A stretch of 64,000 nucleotides of DNA from Microbacterium lemovicicum (GTDB lineage: Bacteria > Actinomycetota > Actinomycetes > Actinomycetales > Microbacteriaceae), in NCBI RefSeq assembly GCF_003991875.1, contig NZ_CP031423.1:2604001-2668000 (forward strand), given 5' to 3'. How positions within the stretch are numbered: position 1 is the first letter of the stretch; the number at the start of each line of letters is the position of its first letter. The position numbers and the translations under genes were made by a program. The notes under the pieces were generated by a model. That model was given only the letters and a program-made list of their open reading frames with translations. It ran no database searches and was not told where the DNA came from. Positions 54,337 through 64,000 of this stretch are shown here, piece after piece.

Positions 54337-55815
54337 CTACCGCGGGGCGTGGGCCTCGAGGAACTCGTACATGTCGGTCGTGTCCACGCCGGGGAAGGCG
54401 CCGGTGGGGAGGGTGGCGAGCAGCGTGCGCGGCGTCCGCACGTTCGGCCACGACGCCTCGCGCCAGGCGGCCTCGAGCTCGGGCGGCGCCTGACGGCAGC
54501 ACACCTCGACCGCGTGCCGTGAGACGCCGCGGTGCGGGGTGTCGCGCCCGAGGAACCACTTCGTGTCGTCGAAGCGCACCCCGACGCTCACCGAATGGTC
54601 GCCCTCGCTCGAGGACTCCACCCGTGCGGTGCACCAGTACGTGCCGTTGCCGGTGTCGGTGTACTGGTAGTACGGGTTGAACTTGTCGTCGACGTCGAAG
54701 ACGACGCGGCTCGTCCACCTGCGGCAGCACATCTGCCCCTCGCTGGAGCCCAGCCGGTCGGTCGGGAAGTTGACGTCGTCGTTCTCGTACGACTTCGTGA
54801 TCGTGCCCGATTCGTGCACCTTCAAGAAGTGCACCGGGATGCCGAGATGCACCGTCGCCAGATTGGTGAAGCGGTGCGCGGCGGTCTCGTACGAGACGGA
54901 GTAGGCGTCGCGGAGGTCCTCGATCGAGATCGCGCGGGACGACTTGGCATCCTGCAGGAACGGCACCGCGTGCGCCTCGGGGACGAGCAGCGCAGCGGTG
55001 AGGTAGTTCGTCTCGACGCGCTGACGCAGGAACTCCGCGTAGCTGCGCGGCTCGGCGTGCCCGAGGATGCGGCTCGACAGCGCCTGCAGCACCGCCGTGC
55101 GCGGGTCGCCCTTTGCGGTCAGCCGGCTCGAGAGGTACAGCCGCCCGTTCTTCAGGTCGGCGACGCTGCGGGTCGTGTGGGGCAGATCGGGGACGTAGTG
55201 CAGCGTGAATCCGAGGTGGGCGGCGATGTCGGATGCTGTGCGCTGCGTGAGCGGTCCGCCCGGGTGATCCACCGAGGCCAGGAGGTCGCGGGCCTGAGCC
55301 TCGAGCTCGGGGAAGTGGTTGTCCTGACTGCGCATCAGGCGCCGCAGGGCGACGTTCGCCCGCCGCGCCTCCTCGGGGGTGGCGGCTCGCTCGTCGCGGA
55401 GGCGCTCGATCTCGTCCTGCAGGGCCAGCATCGCGCGCAGCGCCTCGTCGGGCACGGACTTGCCGACCCGGAACGGTGCGATGCCCAGCGCCTGGAACGT
55501 CTGACCGCGCATCGCGCGCTCGACGCCGATCTCGAGCGTCGAGCGCTCGTCGAGCGGAGCGGACTGCAGGAGCGCGTCGAGTCCGGACCCGAGGGCGCGT
55601 GCGATCGCCTGCAGCAGCGTGAGCTTCGCCTCGCGGCGGCCGTTCTCGATCATCGAGAGCTGACTCGGAGCCCGGCCGACGGCATCCGCCAGCTCCTCCA
55701 GCGTCATGCCGCGTTCGGTGCGCAGCTGCCGGACACGTCGGCCGATCGTCAGTGAGTCCACATCCTGATCGTCGCCGCCCTCGAACCGCGACAGACCGTC
55801 CGTGACCATGCTCAT
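54337..55815 (-). CDS. RamB-like XRE-family regulator (acetate/short-chain acyl metabolism)
   Basis: 492 residues. XRE HTH at about 24-75 (IGRRVRQLRTERGMTLEELA, QLSMIENGRREAKLTLLQAI); central IrrE-like peptidase-fold region (LGFTLHYVPDLPHTTRS, NGRLYLSSRL); C-terminal DUF2083-type region with paired cysteines (QMCCRRWT, TYWCTARV, EVCCRQAP). The HExxH zinc motif of active IrrE proteases is not seen (ILGHAEPRSYAEF there), so it should sense rather than cut. RamB of corynebacteria and mycobacteria controls aceA/aceB, exactly the divergent neighbours here. ATG 55815 has only a weak ribosome site; ATG 55809 is an alternative. Confidence 0.85.
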   Translation of the reverse strand: MSMVTDGLSRFEGGDDQDVDSLTIGRRVRQLRTERGMTLEELADAVGRAPSQLSMIENGRREAKLTLLQAIARALGSGLDALLQSAPLDERSTLEIGVERAMRGQTFQALGIAPFRVGKSVPDEALRAMLALQDEIERLRDERAATPEEARRANVALRRLMRSQDNHFPELEAQARDLLASVDHPGGPLTQRTASDIAAHLGFTLHYVPDLPHTTRSVADLKNGRLYLSSRLTAKGDPRTAVLQALSSRILGHAEPRSYAEFLRQRVETNYLTAALLVPEAHAVPFLQDAKSSRAISIEDLRDAYSVSYETAAHRFTNLATVHLGIPVHFLKVHESGTITKSYENDDVNFPTDRLGSSEGQMCCRRWTSRVVFDVDDKFNPYYQYTDTGNGTYWCTARVESSSEGDHSVSVGVRFDDTKWFLGRDTPHRGVSRHAVEVCCRQAPPELEAAWREASWPNVRTPRTLLATLPTGAFPGVDTTDMYEFLEAHAPR

Positions 55816-55822
55816 TCGCCGA

Positions 55823-55841
55823 TTCTGTCACCAGAACAGAA
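55823..55841. promoter_or_regulatory. Inverted repeat at the RamB-like gene start
   Basis: TTCTGT (55823-55828), seven-base centre, ACAGAA (55836-55841), eight bases upstream of the ATG at 55815. A candidate autoregulatory site in the 222-bp gap shared with aceB. No match to the published RamB consensus was recognised by eye. Confidence 0.35.
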
Positions 55842-56037
55842 ATAGGGCTTATCTTCACACGCTCTCCGACCAATTCGACAGTGATGTTTCACCCACAGTG
55901 GGGACAGAACCCGCATCCGCGACCCGGACGCATCTGCATCGGCACCCATCGATGACTCAGGCACCGACGCCGCGCCACACGCCGGCACACGGCGCCGACA
56001 CCGACACCGACACCACTGACACAGACCAGGACGCGAC

Positions 56038-57696
<1,659 letters not shown>

Positions 57697-57741
57697 CCCG
57701 CCCACCGACAGCATCCGACGACGACGACGAAGGACATCGAC

Positions 57742-59334
57742 ATGACGAATCATCACGACCTGGCGGCGATCCGCGCGCTCACGGAGACGGCCGGACCGAC
57801 CTGGGCCTCCATCGACCCCGAGTACGTGATGCGGATGCGGACGCAGAACCGCTTCCGCACGGGACTGGAGATCGCGCAGTACACCGCCGACATCATGCGG
57901 CGCGACATGGCAGAGTACGACGCCGACTCCTCCCTCTACACGCAGTCGCTCGGGGTGTGGCACGGGTTCATCGGCCAGCAGAAGCTGATCTCGATCAAGA
58001 AGCATCTGAAGAGCACCGACCGGCGCTACCTCTATCTCTCCGGGTGGATGGTCGCCGCGCTCCGCTCGGAGTTCGGTCCGCTGCCCGATCAGTCCATGCA
58101 CGAGAAGACCGCCGTCCCGGCGCTGATCGAGGAGCTTTACACGTTCCTGCGGCAGGCGGACGCACGCGAGCTCGACCTGCTGTTCTCGCAGCTGGACCGC
58201 GCGCGGGCGGCCGGCGACGACACCGCGGTCGAGTTCATCCAGTCGCAGATCGACACCCACCAGACCCACGTGGTGCCGATCATCGCCGACATCGACGCGG
58301 GCTTCGGCAACCCGGAGGCGACCTACCTCCTGGCGAAGAAGATGATCGAGGCGGGCGCCTGCGCGATCCAGATCGAGAACCAGGTCTCGGACGAGAAGCA
58401 GTGCGGTCACCAGGACGGCAAGGTCACCGTGCCGCACGAGGACTTCCTCGCGAAGATCACGGCGGTGCGCTACGCGTTCCTCGAGCTCGGCATCGACAAC
58501 GGCATCATCGTGGCCCGCACCGACTCGCTCGGCGCCGGGCTCACGCAGAAGATCGCGTACTCGCGCACGCCGGGGGATCTCGGCGACCGGTACAACGCGT
58601 TCCTCGACGTCGAGGAGGTGACGGGCGCAGACCTCGTCGACGGCGACGTGGTGATCCGACGGGAGGGGAAGCTGCTGCGCCCGAGACGCCTGGCCAGCAA
58701 TCTGTATCTGTTCCGCGCGGGCACGGGAGAGGACCGTGTGGTGCTGGACGGCATCACGTCGCTGCAGCACGGCGCCGACCTGCTGTGGATCGAGACGGAG
58801 AAGCCGCACATCGCGCAGATCGCGGGCATGGTCGACCGCATCCGTGAGGTGATCCCCGACGCCAAGCTCGTCTACAACAACAGCCCGTCGTTCAACTGGA
58901 CCCTCAACTTCCGTCAGCAGGCATACGACCTGCTCGCGGAGCGAGGAGCCGATGTGTCGGCCTACGAACGGTCCGACCTCATGAGCGTCGACTACGACGA
59001 CACCGAGCTCGCCCGGCTGGCCGACGAGCAGATCCGCACGTTCCAGCGCGACGGCGCGGCCCGGGCGGGCATCTTCCACCACCTGATCACCCTGCCGACG
59101 TACCACACGGCGGCGCTGTCGACGGATGACCTCGCGAAGGGCTACTTCGGCGAGGAGGGCATGCTCGCCTATGTGCGGGGCGTGCAGCGCCGCGAGATCC
59201 GCGAGGGCATCGCCACGGTGCGGCACCAGAACATGGCGGGCTCCGACATCGGCGACAACCACAAGGAGTACTTCGCCGGCGAGGCCGCCCTCAAGGCCGG
59301 TGGCAAGGACAACACGATGAACCAGTTCGGCTGA
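57742..59334 (+). CDS. aceA: Isocitrate lyase (long form)
   Basis: 530 residues, about 100 longer than the E. coli-type enzyme; the extra segment follows IVARTDSLGAGLT, as in the long Pseudomonas-type isocitrate lyases. Cleaves isocitrate to succinate and glyoxylate. The catalytic motif reads DEKQCGHQ with Cys221 (KQCGH instead of KKCGH). DIDAGFGNPEATYLL binds Mg2+. C-terminal MAGSDIGDNHKEYFAG is typical. ATG 57742 has GAAGGAC upstream. Co-transcribed with aceB. Confidence 0.95.
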   Translation: MTNHHDLAAIRALTETAGPTWASIDPEYVMRMRTQNRFRTGLEIAQYTADIMRRDMAEYDADSSLYTQSLGVWHGFIGQQKLISIKKHLKSTDRRYLYLSGWMVAALRSEFGPLPDQSMHEKTAVPALIEELYTFLRQADARELDLLFSQLDRARAAGDDTAVEFIQSQIDTHQTHVVPIIADIDAGFGNPEATYLLAKKMIEAGACAIQIENQVSDEKQCGHQDGKVTVPHEDFLAKITAVRYAFLELGIDNGIIVARTDSLGAGLTQKIAYSRTPGDLGDRYNAFLDVEEVTGADLVDGDVVIRREGKLLRPRRLASNLYLFRAGTGEDRVVLDGITSLQHGADLLWIETEKPHIAQIAGMVDRIREVIPDAKLVYNNSPSFNWTLNFRQQAYDLLAERGADVSAYERSDLMSVDYDDTELARLADEQIRTFQRDGAARAGIFHHLITLPTYHTAALSTDDLAKGYFGEEGMLAYVRGVQRREIREGIATVRHQNMAGSDIGDNHKEYFAGEAALKAGGKDNTMNQFG

Positions 59335-59340
59335 GCGGAC

Positions 59341-59366
59341 GCGGCGGCGCCGATCGGTGCCGCCGC
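59341..59366 (+). terminator. Hairpin after aceA
   Basis: GCGGCGGCGCC, loop GATC, GGTGCCGCCGC: 11 bp with one G-T pair, starting seven bases after the aceA stop. Probable terminator without a T-run. Confidence 0.6.
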
Positions 59367-59370
59367 CTCG

Positions 59371-59457
59371 TCGCCGAACCGGCTCCACCCCATCGTCGGC
59401 GAAACGTCGCAACACGCCGTGCCCCCTCGCTGGAGCGCGGCGTGTTGCGACGTTTCG
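59371..59457. repeat. Palindromic repeat element, copy 2 (87-bp unit)
   Basis: Perfect 20-bp arms at 59400-59419 and 59438-59457 (CGAAACGTCGCAACACGCCG and complement), loop 18 bases. A leader of about 29 bases (59371-59399) is also repeated before copy 3, so the whole 87-bp unit is duplicated. Confidence 0.88.
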
Positions 59458-59493
59458 TGAGTTTCGGCCGCGTCAGCTGGGGATGGCACACCG

Positions 59494-59580
59494 TCGCTGA
59501 ATCGGCTCCACCACACCGTCGCCGAAACGTCGCAACACGCCGCGCCTCCTCGCTGGAGCGCGGCGTGTTGCGACGTTTCG
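59494..59580. repeat. Palindromic repeat element, copy 3 (87-bp unit)
   Basis: Perfect 23-bp arms at 59523-59545 and 59558-59580 around a 12-base loop. The leader TCGCTGAATCGGCTCCACCA resembles TCGCCGAACCGGCTCCACCC before copy 2. Lies 22 bases from the stop of the reverse sugar permease gene, so copies 2 and 3 fill the gap between convergent genes. Confidence 0.88.
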
Positions 59581-59601
59581 CGGTGGCGGCGGTCGGCGGC
59601 G

Positions 59602-60656
59602 TCAGCCGGGTATGCCGATGCGCCGCTCCCCGGAGCGCAGCTGCTGGATGACGACGGCGATGACCAGCAAGGCCCCCTGGGCGACGTTCTGCCAGAAGCT
59701 GTTGACGCCGAGGAGGGTCATGCCGTTGGTGAGGACGCCGAGCAGGATGACCGCCAGGAGCGTTCCGACGATGGTCCCCTTGCCGCCCTTGAGCGCGGCA
59801 CCACCCAGGGCGGCCGCCGTGATGGCCTGCAGCTCGAGACCCTCCGAGCCGGAGACCGGCTGGCCGGATCCCGTCCGTGCGGTGATCAGGATGCCGGCGA
59901 TCGCCGCCACGGCGCCCGTGATCATGTACGTGCCGATCACGTAGCGGTTGATGTTGATGCCGGCCAGACGGGAGGCGATGTTGTTGCCGCCGACGGCGTA
60001 GATGTTGCGGCCGATGGAGGTGAACCGCAGCACCACGTAGGCGAGCGCTGCGACGATCACCAGCACCCAGATGAGCACCGGCACCCCGATGATCGCGCCG
60101 CGGGCCAGGAACACGAAGAACGGGTCGGCGCCGGTGTACCCCTGCGCACGGCCGTCGGAGATGAGCTGCGCGGCCCCCATGAAGGCGGCGAGGGTCGCCA
60201 GGGTGGCGATCACGGGGTTCACCCGGCCGAAGACGATGATGCAGCCGTTGATCAGACCGCACAGCACGCCGATGGCGATCGCGCCGGCCACGCCCGCGGC
60301 GGTGCCGGCGGCGGTGAAGATCATGGCCGAGGTGACCGAGGTCAGTCCGGCGATCGACCCGACCGAGATGTCGAGGGCGCCGAGGATGATGACGATCGTC
60401 TGCACCACGGCGAGGAGGCCCATGATCGTGATGGCCGTGCCGATGACCCGCAGGTTCGCCACACCGAAGAACAGCGGGTTCTGGATGCCGATGATGGCGA
60501 CCACGAGCGCGATCGCGATGATCAGCGAGATGTTCTGCACCCCGACGACGCTCACGATGCGCTTGGGAAGCGAGGGCCGCTCCACCTCCATGGCACCTGT
60601 CTGCACCGCGGTGGATGAGGTCGTCGTCACGTGCGTTCCTTCCTTCGGGGCGGTGG

Positions 60657-60660
<4 letters not shown>
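59602..60660 (-). CDS. Sugar ABC transporter permease (RbsC/AraH-like)
   Basis: 352 residues with eight to ten hydrophobic segments. ILGALDISVGSIAGLTSVTS, GVLCGLINGCIIVFGRVNPVI, TSIGRNIYAVGGN and AITAAALGGAALKGGKGTIV are standard for the BPD_transp_2 carbohydrate class. ATG 60660 overlaps the ATPase stop (ATGA). Works with the ATPase at 60657 and binding protein at 62228. Confidence 0.9.
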
Positions 60661-62156
<1,496 letters not shown>

Positions 62157-62190
62157 CGGTTTCTCATCCTGTCGGATCGATGGGACGGAC

Positions 62191-62216
62191 GAGGGGCCGC
62201 CGTGAGGCGGCCCCTC
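62191..62216 (-). terminator. 11-bp hairpin with GTGA loop between SBP and ATPase genes
   Basis: GAGGGGCCGCC (62191-62201), loop GTGA, GGCGGCCCCTC (62206-62216). It follows the binding-protein stop by 11 bases and precedes the ATPase start by about 35. Same placement as the hairpins at 31331 and 42795. Confidence 0.75.
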
Positions 62217-62227
62217 GCTCAGAGGCG

Positions 62228-63265
62228 TCAGGTGCAGACGACGCCCTTGGCTTCCCAGTTGTCGGCGTCGACGATCGTCGTGTCGGCGACCGTGGCGGGC
62301 GGCAGCGCCGTGCCGTTGCGCAGCAGGTCCACCATCGAGTTGACCGCGGCCTTGCCGACCTCGACGCCGGAGATGAACAGCGCGGCCTTGTTGCCCGTGT
62401 TCTGCCCGGCCTTCCAGTCCTTGCAGGTCAGGTACGCCCCGAGGCCCACGCCGATGATGTTGTCCGGCGACACTCCGGCGTTCTGGAGCGCGGTGACCAC
62501 GCCGGTCTCGTTCTCGTCGTTGCAGCCCCAGACCACCCAGTTGGTCACGCCGGGGTTCGCGGTGATGACCGCGCCGGCCTTGTCCTGTGCGTCGGTCGCG
62601 GAGTTGTCGGTGCCGATGTCGATCGTCTCGGGAGCGTCGCCGACGGCCTCGGAGAACGATGCGGCCGCGCCGTCGACGCGCTCGACGCAGTTCTGCTGAT
62701 CCTGACGGTACGCGGAGAGGATGCGGGTGTCGGCGGCCGCCCATCCACCCTCCTGGTAGAGGCGCGCAGCCTCGGCGCCGACCTGCTCACCCATCGACGT
62801 ACCGTCGAAGCCGGTGAAGGCGGCGGGCTCGCCCGCGCCGTCGGAGATCGGGTCGTCGGAGGCCATGATCGGGATGCCCGCGTCCTGTGCGAGCTGGATG
62901 ACCTGGGGGCCGATCTGCGTGTCGGGCACGACGATGATGATGCCGTCAACGCCCTGCGCGATGGCGGCCTCGACCTCGGAGATGGCCTTGTTGGCGTCGG
63001 TGCCGAGGTCCACGACATTGACCGAGACGTCGCCGGCCGCGTCGGCGGCGTCGACGGCACCCTGGGCCTCGTCGATGAAGTACTGCTGGTCGCCCTGCTT
63101 CTGCAGGTACGCGATCGTGAGCGGTCCGTCCGATCCGCCCGAGGGGGCGGCCCCGGTGTCGGAGGTCTCCATCCCGGAGGAACAGGCGCCCAGCGTGAGC
63201 GCGAGCGAGGTCAGGCCGACGGCGGCGAGGCTCGCCCACCGCACGCGCTTGTTCGAAGTGATCAT
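62228..63265 (-). CDS. Sugar ABC transporter substrate-binding lipoprotein (AraF/RbsB-like)
   Basis: 345 residues: signal peptide with lipobox LGAC, then LTIAYLQKQGDQQYFIDEAQ, GIIIVVPDTQIGPQVIQLA, IPIMASDDPIS and TNWVVWGCNDENETGVVTAL. The order and spacing match E. coli AraF (KQPEEPW, ICTPDPKLG, VIAVDDQ, GMNDS), so arabinose or another aldose is likely. ATG 63265 is preferred to ATG 63271 because AAGGA (63272-63276) is six bases from it. First gene of the reverse operon; the aldose epimerase upstream is on the same strand. Confidence 0.87.
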   Translation of the reverse strand: MITSNKRVRWASLAAVGLTSLALTLGACSSGMETSDTGAAPSGGSDGPLTIAYLQKQGDQQYFIDEAQGAVDAADAAGDVSVNVVDLGTDANKAISEVEAAIAQGVDGIIIVVPDTQIGPQVIQLAQDAGIPIMASDDPISDGAGEPAAFTGFDGTSMGEQVGAEAARLYQEGGWAAADTRILSAYRQDQQNCVERVDGAAASFSEAVGDAPETIDIGTDNSATDAQDKAGAVITANPGVTNWVVWGCNDENETGVVTALQNAGVSPDNIIGVGLGAYLTCKDWKAGQNTGNKAALFISGVEVGKAAVNSMVDLLRNGTALPPATVADTTIVDADNWEAKGVVCT

Positions 63266-63488
63266 CCGCATTCCTTGTCTTCATTGATCGCCCGGCGCTG
63301 TTGCCGGGAATGGATGCTCCTGTCGGTGCGTCTTCGAGGCTACGACCTGCCGCGCACGGGATCGCAGGACTATCGGACTGCGAACATGGACGATACTCTG
63401 GCGGCGGCGGGCCCGGAGATACGCGATCCCGTACTGGTCCGCCCGGCTCGTCCGACTCGCATGGATCATGAGTGGACGACCGGCCGGG

Positions 63489-64000
63489 TCATCCCCGTGC
63501 CTGCAGCACCCATCTCATCGTCGTGCTCCCGCCCGGGTCGACGACGCGGAGACCGACGCCCGAGCGGAAGGCGTCCGGCGGGCAGGTCATCGGCTCGATC
63601 GCCACGGCGTACCGCCGGAGCCCTCCGCTCGGCTCGTCCGCCGTGTACACCTGCACCCAGTCGCCGTCCCAGGCCAACTCGACCCCGGTGCCGTCATCGC
63701 GGACGAGGCGAGCGTGAGCCAGGCCGTCCGCGGAGCGGCGGAGTCGGGTGAAGGCGTGGTTCACGACCGCCGAGTGGAGGCGCTTCCCTTCGCGGAAGTC
63801 GTAGGCGCCCCCGGCCGCGACCGTCACCGGGACGAGATGCGTGGGGAGGAACCGATCGTCGGTCAGGAGGACGTCGTCCGCGGGCAGAGTCAGGGTCCAG
63901 TCGGCGACGGCGTCGTCGACAGGCGGCCCGGCGACGAGATACGGGTGGGATCCGAGCCCCACCGGCGCCGGCGAACCCGACTCGTTCGTCACCGTGAGCG
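63489..64000 (-). CDS. Aldose 1-epimerase (mutarotase) family protein, C-terminal part
   Basis: The frame is open to the right edge (at least 170 residues), so the N terminus lies outside. PVGLGSHPYL and the catalytic-glutamate region VAIEPMTCPPDAFRSG are GalM/mutarotase hallmarks; the latter Glu normally acts as base in anomer interconversion. A GTG at 63992 is inside the gene, not its start. The neighbouring AraF-like transporter suggests it prepares an imported aldose. Confidence 0.82.
   Translation of the reverse strand, partial: LTVTNESGSPAPVGLGSHPYLVAGPPVDDAVADWTLTLPADDVLLTDDRFLPTHLVPVTVAAGGAYDFREGKRLHSAVVNHAFTRLRRSADGLAHARLVRDDGTGVELAWDGDWVQVYTADEPSGGLRRYAVAIEPMTCPPDAFRSGVGLRVVDPGGSTTMRWVLQARG

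Noticed and set aside
63388..63751. A forward small gene beginning ATGGACGATACTC in the gap before the mutarotase
   Set aside because: No Shine-Dalgarno, no recognisable motif, and it runs antisense into the mutarotase gene. The gap 63266-63488 otherwise shows no supported feature.

Overview
The window is high-GC actinobacterial chromosome. The codon bias, frequent GGATGC/GCATCC hexamers, F420-type flavoenzymes and several apparently leaderless starts fit Microbacteriaceae, most likely Microbacterium (inference from composition and gene content; no rRNA is present to prove it). No tRNA, rRNA, CRISPR array, insertion sequence or prophage gene was seen, and no stretch longer than about 300 bases lacks a gene.

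Layout. 1-5.5 kb: start of a VOC-fold protein, then a forward catabolic run (two SDRs, a lambda-crystallin-type 3-hydroxyacid dehydrogenase, an HpcH/HpaI aldolase, a DUF885 peptidase). 5.6-9.3 kb: Fe(III)-type ABC transporter. 9.4-18.7 kb: peptide ABC transporter operon ending in a PPOX/F420 protein and a giant BNR-repeat protein. 18.9-27.7 kb: DUF885 peptidase, two LLM flavoproteins, aminotransferase, Lrp regulator, M24 peptidase, TIGR04076 protein and prolidase-like amidohydrolase. 27.7-33.4 kb: second peptide ABC operon, led by an NTF2-like protein. 33.6-43.8 kb: a locus of hydroxyacid dehydrogenase, DapA-family lyase, DAO-type oxidase, [2Fe-2S]/FAD (HcnAB/LhpEF-like) fusion, SDR, IclR regulator and a polar amino acid ABC transporter. 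44-45.7 kb: Lrp regulator and alanine dehydrogenase. 45.8-54.2 kb: putrescine/GABA operon with a divergent PucR regulator. 54.3-59.3 kb: RamB-like regulator and glyoxylate shunt (aceB, aceA). 59.6-64 kb: AraF/RbsAC-type sugar transporter and part of an aldose 1-epimerase.

How it works together. The window is largely a nutrient-scavenging region for amino acid, peptide and amine catabolism. Peptides enter by two Dpp/Opp systems and meet DUF885, M24 and amidohydrolase hydrolases. Amines go through putrescine oxidase, GabT and a succinate-semialdehyde-type dehydrogenase to succinate. Acetyl units go through the glyoxylate shunt.

The most interesting signal is a 15-bp site, consensus GTTCRCNATACGNAC, in four promoter regions (188-261, 35532-35546, 38570-38603, 43839-43891), usually repeated every 19 bp. 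It resembles sites of PcaU/PobR-type IclR regulators, and an IclR gene (39511-40308) lies inside the locus. This predicts one regulon joining the 0.3-3 kb run to the 33.6-43.8 kb locus: uptake and oxidation of an amino- or imino-acid-like compound (an opine or hydroxyproline-like substrate is the working guess). Other notable structures are a three-copy 18-23 bp palindromic repeat around the glyoxylate genes, a perfect 22-bp inverted repeat between gabT and the putrescine oxidase gene, and strong hairpins placed directly after substrate-binding-protein genes in three transporter operons.
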